Below are positions 18,292 through 27,200 of a stretch of DNA of 64,000 nucleotides, piece after piece. The position numbers and the translations under genes were made by a program. Positions within the stretch are counted from its first letter, which is position 1. Each line of letters starts with the position of its first letter. Origin of the DNA: Erythrobacter sp. Its GTDB lineage: Bacteria > Pseudomonadota > Alphaproteobacteria > Sphingomonadales > Sphingomonadaceae. The stretch lies in contig NZ_JAMWYX010000004.1 in the NCBI RefSeq assembly GCF_024305245.1, forward strand, positions 1-64,000. The letters are read 5' to 3'. The notes under the pieces were generated by a model, which saw only the letters and a list, made by a program, of their open reading frames with translations, was not told the origin of the DNA and did not search any database.

Positions 18292-19005
18292 ATGATGCAG
18301 GCGCTCGATTACGGCCCGGCGTTTCTGCCCGAGGGGCTTTTTGCAGGCTCGCCCGAACGGGTGCTGGCGGGCATGACCGTTCACGCCAACACCATTTCTC
18401 ACGCGCGGCTGGTGGCGCTGGAAGAGACATTTCCGCGCACCCGCGAACATATTGGCCATGACCGGTTCAACGCACACTCCCGGTTGTTCATCCAACAGCC
18501 GGGAGTGACCGCAGCGGCGCTGGCGGAGATCGGCGCACAATTTCCGACGTTCCTGCGCGCAGCTGATGAAAGCGAGGGCGTGGCCGATCTGGCCCGGTTC
18601 GAATGGCTCTGGCTCCAGTCCTATCATGCTGCCGATGGTGTGCCCCTGCATCTCGGCGCGTTGGCTGGCCTGCCGCCCGAAGCCGTGCTCCAACACAGGC
18701 TGGCGCGCCACCCTGCGGCCATTGCCGGAACGTTTGCGCGGCTGGTGCACGATCTGATCGGCGCGGAGGTGCCCGGACTTGGCGATGCCGATGCGATCCT
18801 GATTGCCCGGCCGCACGCCGATGTGCTGGTATCCCCGGCCAGCGCGATCATGGCCGATCTGCTGATGGCAGCGGAAAATCCACTCACCATCGGTAACCTT
18901 TTGGCTGCGGCGTCCGAAACCCCTGGCAGCGAGGCAGCGCACGTGAATGCAATCATGCAATCGCTGATTGCGCTCATCAATGCCGGCGCGCTGAATGCGG
19001 CGTGA
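18292..19005 (+). CDS. bufC: DUF2063 family bufferin biosynthesis partner
   Basis: About 237 aa. It resembles the HvfC/BufC family (DUF2063 domain in the N-terminal half: [25 protein letters not shown]), thought to present the precursor peptide to the DUF692 oxidase. The second half ([17 protein letters not shown] onwards) is the typical domain of these partners. No membrane segment or enzyme motif is seen. Two starts are possible: ATG at 18292 and ATG at 18262, the latter overlapping bufB by 14 bases. Its 3' end contains a second SigF-type promoter match. The stop overlaps a possible GTG start of the DoxX gene. Confidence 0.85.
   Translation: MMQALDYGPAFLPEGLFAGSPERVLAGMTVHANTISHARLVALEETFPRTREHIGHDRFNAHSRLFIQQPGVTAAALAEIGAQFPTFLRAADESEGVADLARFEWLWLQSYHAADGVPLHLGALAGLPPEAVLQHRLARHPAAIAGTFARLVHDLIGAEVPGLGDADAILIARPHADVLVSPASAIMADLLMAAENPLTIGNLLAAASETPGSEAAHVNAIMQSLIALINAGALNAA
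18893..18918 (+). promoter_or_regulatory. internal SigF-type promoter match within bufC
   Basis: GTAACC (18893-18898) and CGAA (18915-18918) are separated by 16 bases, exactly as upstream of bufA. The two sites also share TT after the -35 element and GT-C before the -10 element. It would drive the DoxX, sigma factor and anti-sigma genes independently of bufABC. Confidence 0.55.
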
Positions 19006-19037
19006 TCGCCGGATTGCAATCGGGTAAGGGGATCGAT

Positions 19038-19499
19038 GTGACCGCCATTCTGTCCAGCTATGATCGCGCTGTCGGGTTCGTCGGCGGCACTGCGATGCAG
19101 AGCCTTGCCCTGCTGTTCACCCGCGTCGTGCTGGCCGGGATCTTCTGGCGTTCGGCCCGCACCAAGGTCGAGGAAGGCAGCTGGTTTTCGATCAGCGACA
19201 CCACCTATTTCCTTTTCGCCGAGGAATATGCGGGCGTTCCCTTGCCCAGCGATTTTGCGGCGGTGATGGCGACGGTGTCGGAGCACCTCTTCCCGATCCT
19301 GCTGGTGCTGGGCCTGTTCACGCGGTTTTCGGCCCTGGCCTTGCTGGGGATGACGATGGTGATCCAGATCTTCGTCTATCCCGAAGCGTGGTGGAGCGTG
19401 CACGCGGTCTGGGCGGCGCTGGCGCTGATGCTGATTCTGCGCGGCGGCGGGCAGTTGAGCCTCGATGCCGCGCTGCTGAAAGCGCGAGGCGCGGCATGA
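19038..19499 (+). CDS. DoxX family membrane protein of the bufferin locus
   Basis: About 153 aa. It has four hydrophobic segments of the DoxX type: [47 protein letters not shown] and [10 protein letters not shown]. An amphipathic insert with [14 protein letters not shown] is typical of DoxX proteins in bufferin loci (BufD). The GTG at 19038 is preferred, with AAGGGG 6 bases upstream; the frame also opens with GTG at 19002 overlapping bufC. The role is unknown; DoxX proteins often accompany redox or thiol chemistry at the inner membrane. Its TGA overlaps the ATG of the sigma factor gene. Confidence 0.85.
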   Translation: MTAILSSYDRAVGFVGGTAMQSLALLFTRVVLAGIFWRSARTKVEEGSWFSISDTTYFLFAEEYAGVPLPSDFAAVMATVSEHLFPILLVLGLFTRFSALALLGMTMVIQIFVYPEAWWSVHAVWAALALMLILRGGGQLSLDAALLKARGAA

Positions 19500-20020
19500 A
19501 AGCCGACGAAGCCACACTCGCCCGGCTGATGGCGATGTCGCAACAAGGCGACCGGCAGGCCTATGCCACGCTGCTGAGCGAGTGCCGGTGGTGGCTGAGC
19601 CGCTATTACAGCCGCTGGATCGCGCCCGCCCAGCTTGATGATCTGGTGCAGGAAACCCTGATGGCGCTGCATAACAAGCTCGCCACCTGGGATTCCTCGC
19701 GTCCGTTCCTGCCGTGGCTGGCGGCGATTGCGCGCTATCGCTGGGTCGATCACCTGCGCCGCCTGTACCGCGCTGACGAATGCGAGCTGGTGACGGATTT
19801 CGCCGGGCAGGATGAAGAACCGGCGATTGCAGCACGGATCAGCATCGACCGGCTACTGGGCCTGTTGCCCGACGCGCAGGCCCGCGCCATCGAACTGGTC
19901 AAGATCGAAGGGCTGAGCATTGCCGAGGCATCCCACGCCACCGGACAGAGCGAATCCCTCATCAAAGTCAATATTCACCGCGGCCTCAAGAAACTGGCCC
20001 ACATGGTCGAGAAAGCCTGA
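19496..20020 (+). CDS. sigF: ECF sigma factor, SigF type
   Basis: 174 aa. Sigma region 2 ([40 protein letters not shown]) and region 4 ([40 protein letters not shown]) are clear. It starts at the ATG at 19496 overlapping the DoxX stop (ATGA). In Caulobacter the homologous SigF controls bufferin operons in response to copper and is held by NrsF. Here the NrsF homologue is the next gene, and two SigF-type promoters lie upstream, so the locus is probably autoregulated. Confidence 0.92.
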   Translation: MKADEATLARLMAMSQQGDRQAYATLLSECRWWLSRYYSRWIAPAQLDDLVQETLMALHNKLATWDSSRPFLPWLAAIARYRWVDHLRRLYRADECELVTDFAGQDEEPAIAARISIDRLLGLLPDAQARAIELVKIEGLSIAEASHATGQSESLIKVNIHRGLKKLAHMVEKA

Positions 20021-20023
20021 CGC

Positions 20024-20668
20024 ATGACACATCCTTCCGACACCCTGATTGCCAACCTTGTGGGCGACCTTGAGCCGGTCAGGCCGCTCAGCTTTGCGCG
20101 TGGGCTGTTCTATGCCCTCGCTGCGGCTGGCGTATCGGTGCTGGCGGTGGTCGCTGCGTTCGGCCTGCGCGCCGATCTGATCGCGGGCCGGTTCGATCCG
20201 GTCTTCCTGATCGCGACCGGACTGTTCCTGCTGCTGGGGATTGCCGCTGCCGTGACCGTGATCGTCATGAGCCGCCCGCAGGTGGGCAATGATCACGGCG
20301 GCTGGGTCTGGGCGGCGGCGATGGTCGCCCTGTTGCCGGTGGCGGCAGTGATCGTCAGCCTAGGCGACGGAAGCGCAATGCTGGCGGGCGAAAGCGTCAC
20401 GCACGGGTTGGAATGCCTGATTATCGGCGGAGTTTCGTCGCTGCTGGTGTTCGCGATACTGGTGGGCTGGCTGCGCAAGGGCGCACCGACTGCGCCCGAC
20501 CGCGCCGGGCTGCTTGCGGGCGTCGCCGCCGGAAGCCTCGGCATCTTCGCCTTCTCGCTGCATTGTGCCGACAACGATATCGTCCATATCGGCCTGTGGC
20601 ACAGCGCGGTCGTGCTGCTGATGGCGGGTCTGGGCCGCGCTGTGGTTCCGCGCCTTGTGCGCTGGTAA
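20024..20668 (+). CDS. nrsF: NrsF family anti-sigma factor (DUF1109)
   Basis: 214 aa, with six hydrophobic segments (about residues 25-45, 60-82, 93-112, 130-150, 161-178, 190-207), the pattern of NrsF, the inner-membrane negative regulator of SigF. Two cysteines are present in the regions known to matter in Caulobacter: Cys131 (HGLECLIIGG) and Cys181 (SLHCADNDIVHIGLWH). The positions equal those I recall for the Caulobacter protein, where they are needed for stress sensing. The N-terminal 25 residues are cytoplasmic and would bind the sigma factor. It follows sigF after 3 bases. Confidence 0.92.
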   Translation: MTHPSDTLIANLVGDLEPVRPLSFARGLFYALAAAGVSVLAVVAAFGLRADLIAGRFDPVFLIATGLFLLLGIAAAVTVIVMSRPQVGNDHGGWVWAAAMVALLPVAAVIVSLGDGSAMLAGESVTHGLECLIIGGVSSLLVFAILVGWLRKGAPTAPDRAGLLAGVAAGSLGIFAFSLHCADNDIVHIGLWHSAVVLLMAGLGRAVVPRLVRW

Positions 20669-20884
20669 GCGGCAGCGCACCTCCATCGGCTAATCGAGCG
20701 CTTCTTGGCCGCCTGCACCCCTCGCGCGTCAGCAGCCTGATCGCGCAGGGGCGGCCCTGACGGGCGATGAGCCCTGTTGATTCTCGCGCCGATCACCTAA
20801 AGGCCGGCTCCGGCGTGCACAGAGCGCGCGGCCGGGCAGAAGGCGGCGCGCCCCGCGCGACCTGCCGCAGGCAAAGGGACGCAC

Positions 20885-22045
20885 GTGACGATTGCAGAAA
20901 TGACATTGCGGGATTTCGACGCCGGTGCGTTCCTGCGCGACCACTGGCAGCAAACGCCGCTGTTGATCCGCAACGCTTTCGATCACTGGGCGAACCCGAT
21001 CGAGCCGGACGAGCTGGCGGGCCTTGCGTGCGAAGATTGCGTGCAGTCCCGCATTATCACTCGCCTGGAACAGGCATGGGAACTGGAACATAGCCCTTTC
21101 CCCGAAAGCCGCTTCACCCAGCAGGCACGCGCGCCGTGGACGTTGCTGGTGCAATCGGTCGACCACCATATTGCAAGCGTTGCGTCCCTGCTCGATCTGT
21201 TCCGGTTCGTCCCGAACTGGCGGGTCGATGATGTCATGGTAAGCTACGCGGTCGACGGCGGCGGTGTGGGCGCGCATTTCGATCATTACGATGTGTTTCT
21301 GGTGCAGGGCCTTGGGCGGCGCCGCTGGGAAATCGGTGCGCTATGCGATGACGACACGGCTTTGCTGCCGCACGACGGCCTGCGCCTGCTTGCCGATTTC
21401 CAGCCGACCCAGGAGTGGATTCTGGAGCCGGGCGACGTTCTGTATGTCCCGCCGCGCATCGCGCATCGCGGCACGGCCATCGGCGATGATTGCATGACCT
21501 ATTCGATCGGCTTTCGCGCCCCGTCACGCGGCGAACTGATCGAGGCCTGGGCCGACGATATGGTGCCAGATCTGTCGGACAGCGACCGCTACGAAGACCC
21601 GCATCTGGTGCAGCAGGACAATCCCGGCGAAATCGGCGCGGATGCGATCGAGCGGATGCAGGGCATGATCGCCGAATTGTTGCAGGACCAGACCCGCTTC
21701 GCCCGGTGGTTCGGGCAATACAACACCGCCCCGAAGAACCCCGAGATCGACTGGCGGCCGGAGCATCCTGCCAGCGCCGATGACATCCGGCAGTGGCTGG
21801 CAGCAGGCACCCCGCTGGTCCGCAATCCCGCCAGCCGGTTCGCTTTCATACGCCAGTCGCCGTCATCGGTGCTGCTGTTTGCGGACGGGCACTGTTTTGC
21901 GTGCCGCGATGCGGCGGCCGATCTTGCGCAGAGGATTTGTGCCGAGGTGCAGACAATGGTCGCACCGGATTGCGACCCGGAAGTGCTGGAACTGATCGCC
22001 GCTTTGTTCAACGAGGGCAGCCTCGCCTTCGATAGTCCGGACTAG
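20885..22045 (+). CDS. ribosomal protein uL16 arginine hydroxylase-like JmjC oxygenase
   Basis: 386 aa, a RoxA/YcfD-type 2-oxoglutarate and iron(II) oxygenase. The metal triad is His131, Asp133 ([10 protein letters not shown]) and His194 (PPRIAHRG). The JmjC core is followed by a dimerisation and winged-helix C-terminal region, as in YcfD, which hydroxylates an Arg of ribosomal protein L16. The substrate here is inferred from overall similarity. The start is GTG at 20885 with AAAGGGA upstream. It converges on rluE, the two stops overlapping in CTAG. It seems to be a separate transcript from the bufferin locus, from which it is 216 bases away. Confidence 0.87.
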   Translation: MTIAEMTLRDFDAGAFLRDHWQQTPLLIRNAFDHWANPIEPDELAGLACEDCVQSRIITRLEQAWELEHSPFPESRFTQQARAPWTLLVQSVDHHIASVASLLDLFRFVPNWRVDDVMVSYAVDGGGVGAHFDHYDVFLVQGLGRRRWEIGALCDDDTALLPHDGLRLLADFQPTQEWILEPGDVLYVPPRIAHRGTAIGDDCMTYSIGFRAPSRGELIEAWADDMVPDLSDSDRYEDPHLVQQDNPGEIGADAIERMQGMIAELLQDQTRFARWFGQYNTAPKNPEIDWRPEHPASADDIRQWLAAGTPLVRNPASRFAFIRQSPSSVLLFADGHCFACRDAAADLAQRICAEVQTMVAPDCDPEVLELIAALFNEGSLAFDSPD

Positions 22046-22590
22046 GCCGAGGTTTCCTCGAACTGCCCCGGTGCGATTCCGGCAAGGGTCCAATCGCCGA
22101 TCGACCAGCGCACCAGCCGCAAGGTGGGCAGGCCGACCGCCGCCGTCATCCGGCGCACCTGCCGGTTGCGACCTTCGCGGATCGTGATGCGCAGCCAGCT
22201 GTCGGGGATGGACTTGCGCTCGCGGATCGGCGGATCGCGCGGCCAGAGCGCCGGCGCTTCGATGCGGTCGACCTCGGCGGGCAGCGTCATGCCGTCCTTC
22301 AGGCGAACTCCGGCGCGCAGGGGTTCCAGGTCGTCCTCCTGCGGGTTGCCTTCGACCTGCACCCAATAGGTCTTGGGCAGTTTGAACCGCGGATCGGCAA
22401 TCCGCGCCTGCAGGCGGCCATCGTCGCACAGCAGCAACAGCCCCTCGCTGTCGCGATCGAGCCGCCCGGCCGGATAGACGCCTTTCGCATCGATGAAGTC
22501 GGAAAGCGTCGCCCGCACCGTTGGCGAACCGCGATCGGTGAATTGCGACAGAACGCCGAAGGGTTTGTTGAACAGGATCAGCCGGGCCAT
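22042..22590 (-). CDS. rluE: 23S rRNA pseudouridine synthase, RluE/RsuA type
   Basis: 182 aa from the ATG at 22590 with GGAG 6 bases upstream. It isomerises a uridine in r[20 protein letters not shown], the catalytic motif [13 protein letters not shown] (Asp), [11 protein letters not shown] and [21 protein letters not shown] are hallmarks of the RsuA/RluB/RluE branch. The S4-like N-terminal domain of RsuA and RluB is missing, which points to RluE (U2457 in E. coli). It converges on the oxygenase gene with a 4-base overlap. Confidence 0.92.
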   Translation of the reverse strand: MARLILFNKPFGVLSQFTDRGSPTVRATLSDFIDAKGVYPAGRLDRDSEGLLLLCDDGRLQARIADPRFKLPKTYWVQVEGNPQEDDLEPLRAGVRLKDGMTLPAEVDRIEAPALWPRDPPIRERKSIPDSWLRITIREGRNRQVRRMTAAVGLPTLRLVRWSIGDWTLAGIAPGQFEETSA

Positions 22591-22663
22591 CCCCGACTCC
22601 ATATTGATGGATTGCAGCGCTGTCTTCAGGCTTGTCTTCAGGCCCGCGGAGCCCTTTTCGCTG

Positions 22664-22984
22664 TCAGGATTTGCGCTTCTTGCGGGCAGCATAGCGCGCA
22701 TCACGAGCAGCCTTGAGCTCTGCTTCGGACTTCGGCGGGGCTGCCGGCTTTTCACGCTCACGCTTGGCTTCTGCCTGTGCTTCGCGTTCGCGAAGGCGGG
22801 CTTCTTCCTTTTCCGCGCGCTTGGCCGCTACCTTCGCATCGCGCTCCTGCTGCCGCGCGACTCGGGCCGCCACCTCGGCGGGATCGAGCTTGGGCGCGGC
22901 CTTCAGCTTCTTCAAAGCGCTGGTCTTGGCCCGGGCCGAAGCTGCGGCGCGGTCCTGAAACCCCGGTTCTTTGTAGCCCTTCAT
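22664..22984 (-). CDS. DUF6481 family protein
   Basis: 106 aa from the ATG at 22984; GAGGA is 6 bases upstream, whereas the ATG at 22990 lies directly on it. [16 protein letters not shown] is the family start. The body is a highly charged Ala/Lys/Arg/Glu helix ([20 protein letters not shown]) likely to form a coiled coil, ending in a basic tail. There is no enzyme motif. The family is common in sphingomonads and its function is unknown; the composition would suit RNA or ribosome binding. Confidence 0.85.
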   Translation of the reverse strand: MKGYKEPGFQDRAAASARAKTSALKKLKAAPKLDPAEVAARVARQQERDAKVAAKRAEKEEARLREREAQAEAKREREKPAAPPKSEAELKAARDARYAARKKRKS

Positions 22985-23346
22985 CGTCATTCCTCGTCAA
23001 AATCATGTGTGCCGCAGTGCAAGACCGGGTCTGTTAACGGCGCGTGTGGTCGAAACTGGTCGTGGGGGCAAGGGCGGTCACGATCCGGCCGCCCGAAACG
23101 CGGGGCTGAAGGAGGGTTGCAGACCGACGCAATTCCTTTGTTGTAACACCAGCGCACTCACCATTTGCCAACTTCGATCAGGGAAATTCGGGATCCACGA
23201 TCCTACACGGTCGCACGTCCACATCCACCATATCCCATCCATCCCGGCACTGGCCCACGCATCCGCTTCGATTGCGCAAAGTTGCGCATCGGAAGCGCCG
23301 AGCTTCCACTTCCAGGGGCCTGTCGGTTCATCCTTCGAGGTTTCGC
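22985..23346. other. intergenic region, no gene seen
   Basis: This 362-base gap separates the divergent DUF6481 and L,D-transpeptidase genes. Only short shadow frames cross it. No tRNA, terminator or clear operator was recognised; it should hold the two promoters. Confidence 0.6.
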
Positions 23347-24513
23347 ATGCGTTCATCCCTGCTGACTGCCGCCGCCACCCTCTCGATCCTGACGCTTGCG
23401 GCATGCGGCTCGAATGATGCCGGGGATGATGCCCGAGAAACGCCCCGGCCTACGGCGCGCGCAGACACCAACGGCGCAGACGCGATGGCCTCGCGCGATC
23501 CCGGTTCTGAGCCGGATCCGGGGATGGCGCAGGCCAACAACATTCCGGATCCCGAGGATCGGCCCGTCATGCAGGCCCAGGTGGTGCTGGAGCGGCTTGG
23601 CTTCGGTCCGGGCGTGATCGACGGGAAGCGAGGCATGTCGTTGAGCAATGCAATCGCGGGATTCCAGGAATCGCGCGATCTTCCGGTCACAGGCGAACTC
23701 GACGAGGCAACCCGGCAGGCCCTTGCGCAATGGGATGATATTGCCGCCACCCGCGTGGTGACCGTTCCGCAGGATTGGGGGGATATCGCATTTTCCGAAG
23801 TGCCCGAAGACGCGGCGCAGCAGGCGCAGATGAAGCGTCTGGGATATGAAGACATGGCCGAGAAGCTGGCCGAGCGCTTTCACACCACGCCCGAAGTGCT
23901 CGCCGCGCTGAACCCGGGCGGGCGGCCAGCCGGTTCACCGGCAAGTGCCGATGCGCCGGGTGAGTCCGGCCCACGCTACAATCCCGGCCAGCAGTTGCGC
24001 GTCCCAAATGTCGGCGCCGACCGGATTGTCGCATCCGAAGTCGACAACAAGGATTGGCTGGAAACCCTGCGATCGCTCGGTGTGGGCACTGACCAGCCCG
24101 AGGTCGCCCGGATATTGGTCGACGAATCCGAAGGCTGGCTGAAGGCCTATGACAGGGATGATCGGCTGGTTGCGCTGTATACCGTCACCACCGGGTCACG
24201 GAACGATCCGCTTCCCGTGGGGGACTGGCAGGTGACCGGCGTCGCCTATAACCCGCCCTTTGCCTATGATCCCGACCTGTTCTGGGACGTGCCCGACAGT
24301 GCAGAGGACCTACAACTCCCGCCGGGACCGAACGGTCCGGTGGGCGTGGTCTGGATCGATCTGACCAAGGAGCATTACGGGATCCACGGCACGCCTGCGC
24401 CCGAAACCATCGGCCGCGCGCAAAGCCATGGCTGCGTCAGATTAACCAACTGGGACGCTGCACGGCTGGCGCAGATGGTCAGTCCGGAAACGCAAGTGGT
24501 GTTCAGGAAGTAG
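23347..24513 (+). CDS. L,D-transpeptidase lipoprotein with peptidoglycan-binding domain
   Basis: 388 aa. A lipobox (LTLAAC) after a hydrophobic leader makes it a predicted lipoprotein facing the periplasm. Next comes a disordered Asp/Ala/Pro-rich stretch, then a peptidoglycan-binding type 1 domain (about residues 80-125: VLERLGFGPGVIDGKRG, AIAGFQESRDLPVTG). The C-terminal YkuD domain ends with IHGTPAPETIGRAQSHGCVR, the catalytic His, Ser and Cys motif. Such enzymes cross-link peptidoglycan 3-3 or attach proteins to it. The start at 23347 has CGAGG 6 bases upstream; 25 extra open codons do not look like a signal. It converges on the sugar transferase gene. Confidence 0.92.
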   Translation: MRSSLLTAAATLSILTLAACGSNDAGDDARETPRPTARADTNGADAMASRDPGSEPDPGMAQANNIPDPEDRPVMQAQVVLERLGFGPGVIDGKRGMSLSNAIAGFQESRDLPVTGELDEATRQALAQWDDIAATRVVTVPQDWGDIAFSEVPEDAAQQAQMKRLGYEDMAEKLAERFHTTPEVLAALNPGGRPAGSPASADAPGESGPRYNPGQQLRVPNVGADRIVASEVDNKDWLETLRSLGVGTDQPEVARILVDESEGWLKAYDRDDRLVALYTVTTGSRNDPLPVGDWQVTGVAYNPPFAYDPDLFWDVPDSAEDLQLPPGPNGPVGVVWIDLTKEHYGIHGTPAPETIGRAQSHGCVRLTNWDAARLAQMVSPETQVVFRK

Positions 24514-24525
24514 AGTCCGCCTGCT

Positions 24526-25200
24526 CTAGTACGAGCCGCGCGCTGCGAACACGCTGGGCACCGTCATCACGATGATCCTGAGATCGCGCAGCACGCTTTT
24601 GCTGCTGACATATCGGGCATCGATCAGCACCCGCTCGAAATAGCGGACATCGCTGCGTCCCGAGATTTGCCACAGCCCGGTAAGTCCCGGACGTACGAGA
24701 CAGTAGAGCGCAAAATGCTGGCCGTACCGCTCCGCCTCGGCCTCGACGATCGGTCGCGGCCCGACAATGCTCATCTCGCCGCGCAACACGTTGATCAACT
24801 GCGGCAGTTCATCGAGGCTCGATTTGCGCAGGAAGCTCCCCAGCGGGGTGACGCGGGGATCGTTGCTGAGCTTTTGCGACTCCCTCCATTCACGCGCGGC
24901 GCGCGGATCGGCCTGCAGCAGCGACTCGAGTCGCGCTTCGGCATCGATCACCATCGTGCGGAACTTCCAGCACAGAAACGCGCGCCCGTCCTTGCCGATA
25001 CGGCGGTGTCCGAAGAACACCGGGCCGGGATCGCAGATTTTCGTTGCCAGAGCGATCAGCGCGAATAGCGGAAGAAAAAACAGCAGCGCGACGCTGGCGA
25101 TGACAATATCTATCGCTCTGGAAATCATTCCCGGATCATACACGGAGAAAGGAACGGGCTGGCTGGTGGTCTTTGCCGGCATGTTCGATTGATGGTGCAT
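24526..25200 (-). CDS. undecaprenyl-phosphate sugar phosphotransferase (priming enzyme)
   Basis: 224 aa. It belongs to the ExoY/WcaJ C-terminal-domain type that transfers a sugar-1-phosphate to undecaprenyl phosphate, the first step of exopolysaccharide assembly. One membrane helix (IDIVIASVALLFFLPLFALI) is followed by the cytoplasmic catalytic domain: GPVFFGHRRIGKDGRAF, KFRTM, SSLDELPQLINVLRGEMSIVGPR split across the centre, and RPGLTGLWQISGRSD. The large N-terminal region of full-length WcaJ is absent, so it is the short ExoY form. It stands at the left edge of the exopolysaccharide locus, separated from the glycosyltransferases by three unrelated genes. Confidence 0.93.
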   Translation of the reverse strand: MHHQSNMPAKTTSQPVPFSVYDPGMISRAIDIVIASVALLFFLPLFALIALATKICDPGPVFFGHRRIGKDGRAFLCWKFRTMVIDAEARLESLLQADPRAAREWRESQKLSNDPRVTPLGSFLRKSSLDELPQLINVLRGEMSIVGPRPIVEAEAERYGQHFALYCLVRPGLTGLWQISGRSDVRYFERVLIDARYVSSKSVLRDLRIIVMTVPSVFAARGSY

Positions 25201-25508
25201 GTTTCCTGCCTATTTTGATCTTGTCACAATCTCTACGATGGAACCGAGATTCAACAGGACTAGGCCAAGGCGCCGCCCCGGAGTCGCCATCCTGTTGCAG
25301 GCAAGTGTGTAGAAACATCGCCGAAGCGTGACCTTAGGACAGGTTAATATCCGCCTACCTTATCGCAATCCGGTGCTGCAGGAGGCTCGGTTCGTCCTAT
25401 TTCGATAGGAAGTGCAAAAAACGCTAGAACGCCGCGAAGGATTGAGCGAACAAGGTGATGCAAGAGAATGCGCGGGTTAAGCGCATCGCGCATTTCCGGG
25501 GAGCGGCA
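25201..25508. other. intergenic region, divergent promoters presumed
   Basis: This 308-base gap is more AT-rich than its surroundings and lies between the divergent sugar transferase and a small membrane protein gene. No RNA gene, operator or convincing terminator was recognised. Confidence 0.5.
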
Positions 25509-25682
25509 ATGATGAAGATCGCAGGACTACAGAGCGGAGCGAGGCCCGCGAACCCAACCCGGGAAACGCGGGGGCGGCGCAGCGACCGGCCGTTTCCCCG
25601 ACCGGTGCGATTGGCGATCATGCTGGTGGTGCCGGTGACCTTGTGGACCGCAGTCTTCTTCGCGGTGCGCGCGCTCTTCTGA
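25509..25682 (+). CDS. small single-pass membrane protein
   Basis: 57 aa from the ATG at 25509, with GGGGAG 5 bases upstream. The first half is Arg-rich and polar (TRETRGRRSDRPFPRP); the C-terminal half is one membrane helix (VRLAIMLVVPVTLWTAVFFA). The charge layout suggests the N-terminus stays in the cytoplasm. I do not recognise the family. The frame also opens at 25455, but the ribosome site favours the later start. It converges on the Rap1a-like gene with 17 bases between them. Confidence 0.55.
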   Translation: MMKIAGLQSGARPANPTRETRGRRSDRPFPRPVRLAIMLVVPVTLWTAVFFAVRALF

Positions 25683-25699
25683 AACGGGCGAGTCCGCGA

Positions 25700-26128
25700 T
25701 TAACCGGGGGCGCCGCCTGGCGGGGCAATGGGCGTGACCGGACAGGGAAACGTTTCCTGCAACGCCGACACCACCACCGATGCCGCCTGCGCCGTGGTGA
25801 GCGACGGATTGGCGACCAGATGCGCCTCGAACACATCGGCGAGCTGGCCGAGCGTAAGGTCGCGGGGAAGGCACGGATCGCCGCCGCCCAGCCATTCCCG
25901 GTAAGATCGCGCCGCATCTGCCGTCGCGGCAAGATAGGCGAAGCAGTAGCTCCGCCCGAAGCTGGAGCTTTCGCGGCATTTGCGCAGCAGCTCGCCGGCA
26001 GATTCGAACCCCTCGACCGGATCGGACGCGAGCGTGCCCCGGCTGCTCTGCGCAGCAAGCGGTATGACCGGCACAGCCGCTGCCAACGCCAGACCGATCA
26101 GCGCTGCGCCCCGATGGCCAAACCTCAT
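25700..26128 (-). CDS. Rap1a/Tai family protein
   Basis: 142 aa with an N-terminal signal peptide (HRGAALIGLALAAAVPVIPLAAQ). The mature part has the Rap1a/Tai pattern: LLRKCRESSSFGRSYCFAYL with paired Cys, then a Cys in GGGDPCLPRD and another in ETFPCPV near the end, so two disulfides are possible. Some family members are immunity proteins against type VI amidase effectors, but many are encoded without any effector. Here the 4-base overlap with a cell wall hydrolase gene suggests a periplasmic partner for that enzyme. Confidence 0.75.
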   Translation of the reverse strand: MRFGHRGAALIGLALAAAVPVIPLAAQSSRGTLASDPVEGFESAGELLRKCRESSSFGRSYCFAYLAATADAARSYREWLGGGDPCLPRDLTLGQLADVFEAHLVANPSLTTAQAASVVVSALQETFPCPVTPIAPPGGAPG

Positions 26129-27066
26129 TGCGACCGATCTTCTGCCGTCGCGAGGCGCAGCGGACGGGCCTTGAACGCGGCGGGCGCTGCGGGACGCACG
26201 TTGCCTGCGGGCAATGCGATGGTTCTGTTGCCCGCGTCATTGTCGGGCGCGCTGACGGCCGCCAGGGTTTGCTGCGGCTCAGGCGTGACAGCGGACCGCG
26301 CGTTCCATTCCGCGATCAGCGGCTCGCGCCCGGCATAGGCTGACGAGAACGCCTGAGGCCGTCCCGCATTTCCGCGCCAGCGATAGAACACGTGGCGTCC
26401 GATCTGGCCGGTGTAATCGAGGGAGCGGCTCCAATACGGCTGCACGTAGTCGGCGTGATAATGGGTCGACAGCCCGACGTCTTTTGCCACCATCCCGCCC
26501 AAGGCTGCCTTGGCGACGAGATTGGCCTTGCGCCACAGGGTGGGCATCGGGGCGCGGGCGCGCGAACCATCGCAGGTGAAGGTGAACTGGCAGCCGGTCG
26601 ACAGGTGCTGGCCTTCGAACACCACGCCGCACACGCTGTTGGGATATTCCGGGTGTCGCACGCGGTTGAGAACGACCTGCGCGATGGCGCGTTGACCGGC
26701 TTCGGGCTCTATCGCGCCTTCGTAATAGATCGCTTGCGTCAGGCAATCCTCGGCGCGGCGCGGGCTGGCCGCATCGCCATAGGATGCGATGAAGGGCACG
26801 GCGGGATCGATCGCGATCTGCACCGGCTGGGATGCCGGCACCGCTTCGCCGCTACGCGACTGCGGATCGTGAGCCGCTGTCAGGTTGGGCAGGGCGGCTT
26901 CGAAGCTGGCCGAATTGCCGGATTGTTCCGGCACGACGAACAGCACCGCCGCCGCCAGCATCGCTGCAGCGCGCAGGCCCCAGGCGTAGCGTTTGCCCGC
27001 CCGGTTCGAGCGGGGGGAGGGCGCGCGGTAGGCGAAGCTGGTATTGGCAGTCTGTGCGGAAGACAT
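26125..27066 (-). CDS. SleB-type cell wall hydrolase
   Basis: 313 aa from the ATG at 27066. A basic N-terminus and one membrane helix (AWGLRAAAMLAAAVLFVVP) anchor it in the inner membrane, with the rest in the periplasm. The hydrolase_2 (SleB/CwlJ) domain spans about residues 105-225: AEDCLTQAIYYEGAIEPEAG holds the catalytic Glu, followed by RAIAQVVLNRVRHPEYPNSV, CGVVFEG, GCQFTFTCDG, and HYHADYVQPYWSRSL. These domains cleave glycan strands, mostly as muramidases or transglycosylases. The C-terminal 80 residues are low-complexity. It leads the Rap1a/Tai gene in one transcript. Confidence 0.9.
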   Translation of the reverse strand: MSSAQTANTSFAYRAPSPRSNRAGKRYAWGLRAAAMLAAAVLFVVPEQSGNSASFEAALPNLTAAHDPQSRSGEAVPASQPVQIAIDPAVPFIASYGDAASPRRAEDCLTQAIYYEGAIEPEAGQRAIAQVVLNRVRHPEYPNSVCGVVFEGQHLSTGCQFTFTCDGSRARAPMPTLWRKANLVAKAALGGMVAKDVGLSTHYHADYVQPYWSRSLDYTGQIGRHVFYRWRGNAGRPQAFSSAYAGREPLIAEWNARSAVTPEPQQTLAAVSAPDNDAGNRTIALPAGNVRPAAPAAFKARPLRLATAEDRSQ

Positions 27067-27200
27067 AGGCGTCGCGGTTCTCCTCGGAAAAATTGAGCGA
27101 GGGGGCTGCGGGGCATCGCGTCGCGCACGGCGCTGCCGCAAAGGCGGCGCTGCGGCCCTAAAATGGGTTGTTATCCTCGCGCTTTGTGCGGGGAGCCGCC

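Noticed and set aside
17041..19005. Methanobactin cluster
   Set aside because: The DUF692 gene recalls MbnB, but the precursor is a 95-aa DUF2282 protein with signal peptide and four Cys, and the partner is DUF2063; this fits bufferins.
22985..23346. tRNA or small RNA gene in a long gap
   Set aside because: No cloverleaf or terminator could be drawn; only promoter function is supported.
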